Assembly: GCA_020744425.1 (NCBI GenBank)
Contig: JAGMUV010000006.1
Span: 3,162,001 to 3,226,000 of the forward strand
DNA from: Dactylonectria macrodidyma
Lineage: Eukaryota; Ascomycota; Sordariomycetes; Hypocreales; Nectriaceae
Direction of reading: 5' to 3'
Length of the DNA: 64,000 nucleotides
The position numbers and the translations under genes are program-made. This document shows, piece by piece, positions 33,061 through 43,009 of this stretch; position 1 is the stretch's first letter; each line of letters starts with the position of its first letter. Below the pieces are notes generated by a model. That model had not been told where the DNA came from and ran no database searches. It worked only from the letters and a program-made list of their open reading frames with translations.

Positions 33061-33780
33061 TACTAAGAACCTTATTATAGCTATAAGAGTAACCTATAAA
33101 TAGGTCTGCTGCGAGCCCTTAGTTAAATAGAAATTAAGAGCTTTTACTTATATTATAATATACCCTTCTTATTAAATATAATATTATAGTTTAATTAGTA
33201 GATTTCCTCTTACTAATAAAGTTACTTATTAGTTTAATTTAGTTATAAGATAGATAATAGACTTTAAAATTAGATCTAAGGCTTATATTACCCTTAGAAT
33301 CAGAATCTATCCTTAGTTATATAATATATTAGGATTAATAATAGAAGAAAGGTTATTTAACTAAGTAAACGAATAAATCACTAAGCAAATTTAGTAATAG
33401 TAAATAAAGAAGTAAATAAAGAAGTTATTAATATAGATCTGACTATATAATCCAGGTTTAGTTACTATTCCGATTTATACCTAATTTATAAGGCAATAGC
33501 TAATATTACTAATTATAAAAGCTAACTATAGTATCTCCCCTTTTCTAACTAGTCAGATCAATTATAACATATAATTCCTATGCTTCTTGCTATAGCTAGC
33601 TTTTAATAGAAGTAGTAATAGATAGGCGGATACCCACTTTTTCTAAAGCCGCCAATCAATCCAGCCTTCTTTAGTAACTGGCAATATAAAATTTAGACCA
33701 ATCAGATTCTAAGAAACTTATTTATCCCTATCTACACCAAACCCTCATTATTCGGGAAAACTTAAGAACTGATGTAAAGT
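32901..33780. mobile_element. AT-rich, RIP-degraded repeat relic (LTR-like)
   Basis: After the tandem array, 33061-33780 is strongly AT-rich with TpA-rich words and no frames. Bases 33128-33181 align without gaps to 49401-49454; of 13 differences nearly all read C or G in the 49-kb copy and T or A here, the direction of RIP mutation. A TATAAATAG followed by a conserved block suggests the promoter part of an LTR. No reverse transcriptase, integrase or clear element ends were found. The neighbouring 32581-32900 and 33781-34328 hold no supportable gene. Confidence 0.7.
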
Positions 33781-34328
33781 CAGCCTTCGGCTGAATGAGG
33801 ATTGTAGTAATAGGTACTAGTAAGTCCGTAGCATCTCCAAAAGCAGCTATCTCAATCCAGAAGTCGGTTTCTTTGGGTCGATACCACGAAGGTGCCATCT
33901 TGCATCTTGATTACGTGATTGAGGCCCGTGTTTCTCTTCCGGCCTCTTTTTGCTCCTCGGTTCGGAATATGATGAGTGCTAAGAGAGAGCCTTGAATTGA
34001 TGGATGAGCAATGTAGTGAACAATTGCCGAATATCAGGACCTTTTTCTTGTTCTTTGGCCATTGTGCCAGCCACTCGCCCGCCCTAGAAGGAGCGAACAG
34101 CTACTAGAGAGTCAAACTTCAAATGTCTTGTCTGAGTTATCGAGTTTTCTGAGAGTGTTCGTGGATTCAGACGTTCTGAGAGAATGCATGAAGGAGTTTT
34201 GAAGACAGAAGATGTAGAATACTACTGGTAGCAATAGCCAACGGTCTAACGCAAACCTTTGACTAGTGTCTTACTTGGGACCATGGGAAAATGTATTATG
34301 TTAAGAGTTCCGAGTCTGATTTTCGGGT

Positions 34329-35873
34329 TTATACTAAGCATAACTCCACTCGCTCTCTCCAGCAATAATACACCCAGTCTGTCTGCATGAGCACACAAGA
34401 GCTTCCCTCATCCGGTCTGCCTTCTTTATTCTGCATGTGGCTCCCAAGTGGCCATATAACATCTCGCAGCACATCAAAACATCGCGAGATGTTGAGAATG
34501 TTCATTTTCTTTACCATGCCCTGAAGCAATTGTGTCACCTGCGTGGCACGAGTGCTCGCTGATGCACTCTCGCACCCCAGAACAAAAAGTGGCCAGGCCA
34601 TGAGTGTCATGCAGCTAGAGTCGAGAGGAACACCAAGCACTGCGTTGTAAAGTCTTCCTGAGAGCCGAGCGAGTATGGCCGGATCGCTCGCATGGGCACG
34701 GTGAAGGAATATCTCCGTCGCCAGGCCGTGGGACATAGCGGCGGCGATACACGCATTATCATTTATTGTTTCCCAGGATTCATCGTGGAATCGTGTTCCT
34801 GCAAGCGCCTCGGCGTGATATTTTGCTGCTGGAATTCGGTTCATGGCATACCTTAGGCTTTCTAGGATCATCTCGCGCTGAGAGAAGAATGTGTCGTCGT
34901 CAATGAGACCCTCAAAAAGGTCGCAGATTAATCCACTGCTCTCGCCAAGAATACAAAATATCTGGCTGGCGTAGCCATGTGCAACATCTGGTCTCCGATT
35001 GGATACCATATCCGGGTCAAGAGAAGGGAAGATGTGTTTATCCCAAAAAGACCTGGTAAGCAAAGGCCTTCTTGGGCTGGGAACCGTGCAGAACACATCA
35101 AAATATGCTAGAAACTTGACTGTAGGACAAAGAATGGGGGACTTCACTAAGGAGTCTGACAACCCCGCTGCACGGTCCCAGTCACAGCGGGCTTGTAGTA
35201 TTGATACAGATCCTTGAACGTGAACAAGGACTTTGGAGAGGTCGTAGCCTTGTATAACGGCCACACCGGCAAGGTTCTGTGACGCAGAAATGCAGTCATC
35301 ACTCAGATATACTGGTCGCCCACCTTGCCCTGGGGTGGGTTTACTGCATCGAATAGAAGTGTTGACCGCACGCAATGCCATGTGTTGCGTCTCCAGTGCT
35401 TCAGCTTCGGATATTGACCCGATGGCAGCTAAGTGAGTTGCAGAGCTGGCTAATGATGTTCGAAATAAGGCAGAGTCGCCGTCCATGAACATTGATAAAT
35501 TGGCAGCTCGAAAGTCGACGGCATTATATGGATTAGGGAAGACAAGTCCGATGAAGGTCTCGGCCCAATGGCTCAAAAGGTAGGCATCTCGCGGGGATGC
35601 CAAGGCAAGCCCGGATGTAAGAGACGGCTGTAACGAAAACCTGGCCGGGACCAAGGCCAATGCCGAGCCAGCCGTTGTAGCCGTTCTTGTGTCTCTCTGA
35701 GTCTCAGGTGGAGACACCATATGCGGCTCGAAGCCAACGCTCACCCACTTGAGCTTCTTGGTAAACCCATCGCAGGCCACCCCCCTGTCGTGACAGTTCT
35801 GGCACTGCGGGCGTTTCTCGTCGCACTTGATGCGGATAGCTCGACACGTCAGGCAACCTATGGCATGGTTCAT
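34329..35873 (-). CDS. Zn(II)2Cys6 transcription factor with Fungal_trans_2-type domain
   Basis: Single exon, 514 residues, ATG at 35873. The zinc cluster is at the extreme N-terminus: Cys7, Cys10, Cys17, Cys24, Cys27 and Cys34, with basic residues between (CRAIRIKC), followed by a linker to a DNA-contacting KKLKW. The middle and C-terminus are helical and resemble the PF11951 fungal-specific regulatory domain (HWAETFIGLVFPN, WPLFVLGCESAS, MNILNISRCFDVLRDVIWPLG). Such proteins activate pathway genes in response to nutrients or metabolites. The nearest possible target, the amine oxidase gene, is divergently placed 1.2 kb away, but no direct evidence links them. Confidence 0.93.
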   Translation of the reverse strand: MNHAIGCLTCRAIRIKCDEKRPQCQNCHDRGVACDGFTKKLKWVSVGFEPHMVSPPETQRDTRTATTAGSALALVPARFSLQPSLTSGLALASPRDAYLLSHWAETFIGLVFPNPYNAVDFRAANLSMFMDGDSALFRTSLASSATHLAAIGSISEAEALETQHMALRAVNTSIRCSKPTPGQGGRPVYLSDDCISASQNLAGVAVIQGYDLSKVLVHVQGSVSILQARCDWDRAAGLSDSLVKSPILCPTVKFLAYFDVFCTVPSPRRPLLTRSFWDKHIFPSLDPDMVSNRRPDVAHGYASQIFCILGESSGLICDLFEGLIDDDTFFSQREMILESLRYAMNRIPAAKYHAEALAGTRFHDESWETINDNACIAAAMSHGLATEIFLHRAHASDPAILARLSGRLYNAVLGVPLDSSCMTLMAWPLFVLGCESASASTRATQVTQLLQGMVKKMNILNISRCFDVLRDVIWPLGSHMQNKEGRPDEGSSCVLMQTDWVYYCWRERVELCLV

Positions 35874-37044
35874 CAGCCCACAATGCTTCCGATGAGAGTG
35901 TTTGAGGGGGTTTGGGGGAGTTTGCGGGCTGACCTGTGCGTGAGCGACGGAAATAAAGCTCTGGCTCTCCTACCATCTTTGTCCTCTTCATCTTGTTTGT
36001 TTTCTTCAAGGCAAACAAGGCCGCCATCCGGGGACTGACTCTGTTCTCGTTTCCTTAGACAACAAGGCAACGCTGGATATCGCTTCGGGATCCCACTTTT
36101 CGGTTCTATCTCCCCCTCATCGGCTTCCCCGCCGATGGCGTAGGGGGTTATCAAAAATTGGGGGTCAATATGGGCATGTATTTCCCTCGGAGCACAAATC
36201 CGATCTTCGGCTTGCAAGCATTTCACCGTCGTCGCTGTCAGTGTAGCTTCTGGTCATGTCGAAACCCGTCGATCAAGTTGGCCATCTCCTCCGAAATCAG
36301 CTTCACTAATCGCTCGCAAATGCATGGGGTGCTCTCTCTTATCTAGTTGTCTGGGGTTCAGGATATCGTGTCCAAATCTGGTTAGGCGTGGTGGGACTCG
36401 ATGTATCCTCCCCCGCTTCTCGCCTCAATCCGTCGGACCCGAGTCATGTTTCGTTCATTCTTGAATTCACGCTTAGAATCAACCCTATTCATTCTATCAA
36501 GTTTTTATCAGTCTTCATCGTTTTACATAATCTTATCATTGCCTTGTTGCTCTTATCAGCTGGACATGATTAGGATGCTCCGTCTCCCACATGGGTCCGA
36601 TGTGGCTTACCAATGGTCTAGCGTACCGGGTTGATGGCCAGATAGCCACGTGCAGCTGCAAATCCTGGCTTGGCCAGGGATAGTAGCTTCGCACTTCATC
36701 GCTTTCAGAGGCCTTATCACGGCAATAGTCGAGAATGAAGTCTTGGCAGGAAACAATATGCACTCCAGCCTTCTGTAGGCGTATCTTTTCCAAACAAGTG
36801 TTAGCTAGTTCAGTACCGTTGAGCTGGTTGACAACTCATAGGTTTTTCCGCAATCCAGAAGTCCCTTGCGTTCAATGATGGTGAGAAGCTGGATATGCAA
36901 GGGTTGTTGAGAGCAGCGAGTGTTGCTTCATTGCATGAGGCTTACTCGAGTATAAAAGATTTTAATCTTCCCCGAATTTGATGGATTTGTATCTCTCAGG
37001 GCAGTCTTGAAACTAAAGCAAAGATCGATTCAACCAGTGTCACA
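35874..37044. other. intergenic between divergent regulator and amine oxidase
   Basis: About 1.2 kb; long frames overlapping 35704-36226 on both strands are shadows around the zinc-cluster start. Amine-oxidase TATA box listed separately. No further feature. Confidence 0.4.
36951..36958 (+). promoter_or_regulatory. TATA box of the copper amine oxidase gene
   Basis: TATAAAAG 94 bp before the ATG at 37045, a good TATA match at a usual distance for fungal genes. Confidence 0.5.
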
Positions 37045-39501
37045 ATGAAGATTTCGACCGTCACCACCGCCCTCTTGGGGTTGGCACTAGGGGTATCCGC
37101 TGCTCCCCGCCGAACCTGGAACGTCCATTCCGGACCCAACGAGTACAAGACGAGCTCTATTCGCCGACGAGCTCTTGCCAAGAGAACCGAAACTTGCCCG
37201 GCCCCGGTTGACAATATCATCACTGCTCCCAAGGCAAATCCGTTCAAACCTCTGTCGGACGATGAGCTGGCATCGGTCATCAAGTTTCTTCTCAATGAGA
37301 AAACCGGACTCAACTTGACTGATTCGGATAGCCCAGACCTTCAGATGAGTGACAACTACATCGCCCAGATTGAGATCTTGAAGCCAAACAAAACCGACAT
37401 CCTCAACTATCTTGATGGCAACGGTACCAAGGTGCCTCGATACGCCAGAGTCACACTTCATGAAGGCGCTGCAGAGATTCCTGGAATTACTGACTACATG
37501 GTACGCTGGCATTTCACGACTGTCTCTCAATACGCTAACCATAAAACAGGTTGGCCCATTGCCGATTGGATGTGACACCAAGATCAGGCCCCTTGACTAC
37601 TTTTACAACGGTGTCAATGGCCCGAAAGTCCTGATCAACGCTGGGTACAACGACGGTCCCCGCAGTGCGGCCATCGACTCGATTGTGGGCAATACCATGG
37701 CCAGCATCGCCGACATCACTCTGGATCTGATCAACTTTGCCTATTACGGTTCCGGTGATGAGAGGAACAATGCGACCTACTTTGTGCAGAACCCGAGCTC
37801 CAAGGATGGCACGTCTTCTCTCATATGGACCCCTTGGCGTCGTACTGGACTAGCTCCCTACGATCAGCCTTCGGACCTTTATGTCAGCTTTGACGTGACT
37901 GGAACTGACCCGTCTCTTTACTCTGCAAAGATGGTTGTGTACAACTTGATTACATACGAGAGCGTCGATGCCTTCCGTACGGCCTATGAGTCCGGCAAGA
38001 TTGTCAAGTCGACTCCTCCAACTACGAACACAACCTTCCTGCGCAAGGATCGGTTCGGTCCTGTCCGAAAGCTCGAGGACCGCCTGGCTCCCACAGTTCT
38101 CGAACTGGACGGCAAGAGATACTCCGTTGATAATGACAATGGTTACGTCGAGTATCTCGGCTGGAAGTTTTACACTCGCTTCGATCGAGACATTGGTATT
38201 CAATTCTACGACATCAAGTTCAAGGATGAGCGAATCATGTATGAGCTCTCTCTCCAAGGTTTGTCACACTCTTCGCCCAGCCTCAAGGTGTTTGGCTAAT
38301 AAAACTAGATGCCATTGCTCAATATTCCGGACACAACCCATTCCAGTCCAGTACTGCTTACATGGATCGGTTCTATGGCATCGGCGCTCAAGCCAGCCGC
38401 TTGATTCCTGGCTTTGACTGCCCGTATCACGCTACCTATTGGAACCCAACCTTTACCGAAGGAACATCGTCGATGAAGTACAACAACAGCATTTGCATCT
38501 TCGAGACTGACATTGGTGTGCCCATCACTCGCCACGTTGACCAGAGCTACGTGCAGGCTACCAAGGGATCCAAGCTTGTTGTACGCATGGTTGCGACTGT
38601 TGGAAACTATGATTACCTCTGGGACTACTCATTCCACGTTGATGGTAGCATTGGTGTTGACGCTCATGCTTCCGGCTACGTCCAGGGGAACTACTACCGT
38701 CCTGATGACGAAGGCAAATGGGGTCCTCGCATCGCTGAGACTATCGCTGGAACGCTTCACACCCACGTTATGAACTTCAAGGCCGACTTCGACTTGCTGG
38801 GTACGGAAAACACTTTCTTGAAGACAGATATTGTGGTTAAAAATGTCACTCAACCCTGGTTCCCCGAGCTCGGCGAGTTTGAGATGATGGGATACGAATT
38901 CACTGAGCTCCAAACTGAAGATGAAGGTCTTCTTCCTGTGCCATCAAACGGGCAGACCATGTACACTGTCATCAACAAGGACAAGTTGAACGAGTGGGGA
39001 CAGCCTCGTGGCTACCGCATTGTTCCCGGCCTGTCCAACGTCCACCTCGCGTCCCAGCAGTCCCCCTTCTTCCTCAAGTCAGCCGAGTTCGCGAAGCAGG
39101 CATTTGCCGTCTCTCGCCAAAAGGATTCTGAACATGCGTCTTCCGCTGCGCTGAACCAAAACGTCCCCGCTGCGCCATTGGTTGAGTTTTGGAAGTTCTT
39201 CGACGGCGAGTCCCTGGTTCAGGAGGATTTGGTCGCATGGGTCAACCTGGGCATGCACCACTACACCAGATCCGAGGATATTCCCAACACCATCATGCTG
39301 GAGGCGCACTCCAACGTCATGTTTGCTCCTCAGAACTGGGGTGATACCGAGGGTACCGTTGACTTGACCAACGCCATCATCTACAACGAGGATGATGTCA
39401 ACAGTGATGGAATAGTCGTACCCGAAACCAATGGGGTTGAGCCACCTGAGTGTTTCGTCCTCTCTCCCGAAGATGAGTTGCTTGGTGTCTTTGAGTCCTA
39501 G
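37045..39501 (+). CDS. copper amine oxidase, secreted
   Basis: Exons 37045-37500, 37550-38258 and 38309-39501 with introns of 49 and 50 bp; 785 residues. Signal peptide MKISTVTTALLGLALGVSA, then a basic, possibly processed pro-stretch (RRR, KR). N2/N3-type domains occupy ~60-300. The catalytic domain contains NYDY, whose Tyr489 should become topaquinone, and copper ligands His539 and His541 in TLHTHVMNF; the third ligand is His705 or His706 (MHHYTRSEDIP). The enzyme oxidises primary amines to aldehydes with release of ammonium and hydrogen peroxide. A signal peptide marks this as the secreted rather than the peroxisomal fungal type. It would supply nitrogen from amines outside the cell. Confidence 0.95.
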
Positions 39502-39522
39502 ATTAAGTAGGAAGTGACAGTC

Positions 39523-39549
39523 TGCTACAGCTAGCTAGCTACAGTAGCA
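39523..39549. repeat. near-perfect palindrome between convergent genes
   Basis: TGCTAC, a self-complementary AGCTAGCTAGCT centre and GTAGCA form a 27-bp inverted repeat with a 3-bp offset. It lies in the ~110-bp gap between the amine oxidase stop (39501) and the HET gene stop (39614), where transcripts of both should end. Confidence 0.5.
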
Positions 39550-39613
39550 CAGGGTCAATGAAATCCTATCCAGCCTCTTCTTCACAATCGCCTTTCCATG
39601 GAACTGTAGCAGT

Positions 39614-41880
39614 CTAACCTAACACTATCTGGACAGCCTCAGACTCCGTGTTTTCATCCCACCAGCTTTCCAGAGCCTCTCCACTTGCCCGTCGATATGC
39701 GATGTCATTGATTGTCTCCACCATGAGGATGAAATAGCAATCCCGTGGGTTCATTCCAGGAGTTCTCAAGTAGCTCTGATCGCCTACGAAATGTTAGTTG
39801 AGACTTCATTGAAGGTAGCCTGGATAGTCCACAAACCTTGAGTTCCCTCGGTTTTGTCACCCTCGTGTATTATATCATCACCCAGCCACGTTGACCATCC
39901 TTTGGCGACTGCAACGAACTCTAGATTGTTCCTACTGCTCTGAGATAAAAACTCTACAGCTAATTTGGAGCTTGGCATAGTCAGAGAAATCACGATGGTG
40001 TTCTTGTGTTTAATCTGAACGCGCCGTTCGTAGTCCTGAACACCTGATATGACATGCTCTTGAGTGATTGATATACACAGGCGACTGGTTTCGCAGAAGA
40101 GGTATCGTGTTTGTTCGCTGAGTGCTGGAGTAGCTGCCCATTGGAGCACTGGCACTTCATATCGGAATTCCTGTGGACTGTCGGATTTGTGAAAGTAGAC
40201 ATGAGTGGGTTCGTTCCCTGGTAGTTTGAAGCCTCGAGAGTGATGTTGAGAGTCAAATGGTCGTCTATTCCAGCCTTCCAGCGTCTCTGATTGTTGACCA
40301 ACAATTGGCTTCATCTTGTATTTGTGCCATTGCGACCTGACTTTCCGTTTGTCGGTCGCTTTTGGAGACTTCACAGCGAACCACTCCGTAACTGGCTCTC
40401 GGAAACCAATCTTGTGTTCATGGTAGTGCCACGGTTGGATGAATCGAAACTCGGCATCATATGGAAACGAAATGTCTCCCTGCCACCCAATCCATGACCA
40501 ACTCGGGAGGCCACCATCATTCCCATCATCAGCGGTTCTTCTATCGATGTCGGAGTAGAGAGAAGACCAGAGTAAGAAGATGTCGAAGAAGAACTCAGAC
40601 AACCCGAACAAGACGCCTCCTGGATGGACTCGATGAAGCATGGCCTGAATACCTGCAAATGCCTTTGGCGCGTCATCGGACATAGTGAGAGATTTTGTAT
40701 TGAACGTCGCGACGGTCGGCATCAAGCTCCACACACTTGGAGACGGACCAAACTTCTCTTGCGCATGCATTGCCCACTTCTCATCTGCTTGTGGATTTAT
40801 CTCCAAGTGTTCATACCACCGCGCGCTCTGGCATTGCCACATCAGTGGGCCATGGTTGAAGACAATGCGTCGCCGAGCAAATAGCCACTCTTGGAACGTC
40901 CATGATCGCTGGTAATAGGAATGTTTTGTTCCCGAAGATGGATCGAGTGACAAGGATCCAGCAGCAAGTTTGTCGCCGTTTGCAAGCTCATACACTCGGA
41001 GCTCTAGGTCTCTTGGATGGGAGACTCCCTTGAGTCCTCGGAGTCCAAAGTCTGCACCCAACCCAGTAGCGCCCATGATGCAGAAAACGGCGTTTGCGTA
41101 AATCAACTGCATTTGGTTCAAGTTTCGTGTAAGACTCTCTAAGTCGTCCTGGATTATACACAGAGCATCAATCCAGATGTACCTCTCTCCGAGGCCTCTG
41201 ACAACGTCCATCGCATTTCGGATCGTGGGTGGAAGCTGCGATGCGAATTGCCCGGTGATCAAGATGCCGGGTTGTTGTAACTGCTTCAGCATGTCTTCGG
41301 TGTTCTTGCGATACTTGCACTGTCCCCAAGTATACGACAAGGCTGTATACTTTGTCCCCTTTGCTGGAGAAGAGATCACGCATCCTTGAACCACGTCCAC
41401 AAGCCATTCGGGGTCAACGGCTTCTACCCCTTTGAACCAACGCGGCTCAGAGCACCTGTCCCCGTGCTCACGTTGACATCTCGAAGCCCAGCTCAGGACG
41501 GTATCTAGATTAATCCACTCTGGATCGGGTAAGATGCCTCGCCCAGGGTGAGATGGTTGGTCGCTGCGAGCCACGAGCTCCATCGGAGTCGTAGAAACAT
41601 TGTCAAAGACAATATCTCCCTCTGGAGTGACTTCAGCAAGCCCCAGCCGAGTGGCGGTTTGATTAGATTCCTTTTTAATGGCCAAGAGCCTACCAGGATA
41701 GTCCGTTATTGGTCTGTCGAAGTTGGCGGCACGACGAATGGAGTCGGTATGTCGACAATCACCATCCAGGACCGCGGAAATCTCTCCGAGTACCTCATCG
41801 TCCCATTCCTCAAACTCGGCCGTGTATATGTCGAGAATGGTCGCGCAAACTTCGCACGTATCCTCCGCATCACTTTCCAT
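39614..41880 (-). CDS. HET-domain (heterokaryon incompatibility) protein
   Basis: Exons (minus) 41880-39837 and 39783-39614, 53-bp intron; 737 residues. Without the second exon the frame runs into the intron; with it the protein gains a C-terminus (ILMVETINDIAYRRASGEAL) typical of this HET class. Residues 1-125 carry a Cys pair and a leader common to HET proteins. The HET domain runs from KYTALSYTWGQC (~178-188) through YIWIDALCIIQDD (~234-246) and IYANAVFCIMGATG to YYQRSWTFQEWLFARRRIVF. HET domains act in vegetative incompatibility and can trigger cell death on non-self recognition. No partner domain (NACHT, WD, ANK) is attached. Confidence 0.92.
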
Positions 41881-43009
41881 ACCTCTAGAGAGGTGGATAT
41901 GTCTCTTTCAGAGACCAGAGTCGGGACGTGGATGGGCCACGGCTAGAACAGAAGTGGTGAGGGAAATATCGCTCCTCGCTCGGTTGACGCAACACAGCCC
42001 TTGGCCCTCTCTTAAACACGGCGAGCAGTCACTGATGTTACCGTTCAATATAGCCAAGATGTTCTGATATTTTCCTGCGGTGAATAGAGTTCTTGGTATT
42101 TGACAGGAGAGAGATTGCATTGATAGCAGATGATCCGTCCATAGGTGTCATCTAGGTGACCAGGGCTGGAAGCCCAAATGCATCATCAGCATATTCATAC
42201 CCGCGTTATTGCCGGCAGATGTCATTTTCCTTGGACATCAAAGTGCCACTTTACTTGTCTGTCTACCAGTTGATACCTAGGTCAAAAAGCTATAGTATTT
42301 GCATCAACGTGTTTCAAGGGAAGATTGTTGCAGTCAAATCACAGTGTTTCGAAGCTATTCCAGATTTTTAAAGCTGGCTTTCTTCACTGTGGCTAACAGG
42401 GTGTAGCGCCATTCAGCTCTAAACGCATGAGCCGCACAAGACAGTGGAAGAGCTCTACAGCTGCAACATGCTGACATGACGGTGAGATTGGCAAGCTTTC
42501 AACACATCCTAGGTCCTATGCATGAGCGGCCGCTCACATCAAGAAGAAAAAAGTTGACTACGTAAACAACCTCCAAAAACCTGGCCGAGCATTTTGATAT
42601 TTGATGAATTAGTACGGGAACATTTCAAAAATCTTTGCCAGCGCGCAAGCAACATTTTGCTTTTTCTTGTTAAAAGTACATTAAGTACATCTTACGAACG
42701 TTAGCACTATAAGAGGCCTTATAGTATAACACACTTAGCCCACTGGTTACCTATAATATAGGTCTAATATTACTGAAGCTACAGTATATTCAGTAAATAT
42801 TAGCCTGCAATGATATGAGGTTAATTGTGCTATGAAGTACCTAGTAGGGATTTGAGAGTGTGGCGTCCTTAGCGTAGGCGGCAAAGGCTTTTGAAATGGT
42901 CCTCCGTATGTTTACTCCAAACTTCTGAAAGTTCGTAGAGACTCCGTCAGCATAGCATAACATCAACAGAACGTCTCTCGTACCCCCATTGATAGAGTCA
43001 GCATAAGCC
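41881..43009. other. intergenic with MITE-like element
   Basis: No gene recognised at 41881-42680. The AT-rich stretch 42684-42841 is described separately. On the minus strand 43068-42841, a frame overlapping the HET-ankyrin 3' end is protein-like (see findings). Confidence 0.4.
42684..42841. repeat. short AT-rich element with imperfect terminal inverted repeats
   Basis: About 158 bp, bounded by AAGTACATCTTACG...TAGCAC at the left and GTGCTATGAAGTAC at the right, which are partial reverse complements. The interior has smaller palindromes (ATAAGAGGCCTTAT, and CAGTATATTCAG). Size and structure suggest a degenerate MITE or RIP-affected fragment; no target duplication could be confirmed. Confidence 0.4.

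Noticed and set aside
33795..33995. 66-codon frame after the RIP-degraded repeat
   Set aside because: Short, no family, adjacent to decayed repeat DNA.
35704..36226. Long frames on both strands around the zinc-cluster gene start
   Set aside because: They overlap the well-supported Zn2Cys6 coding start and have no domain of their own.
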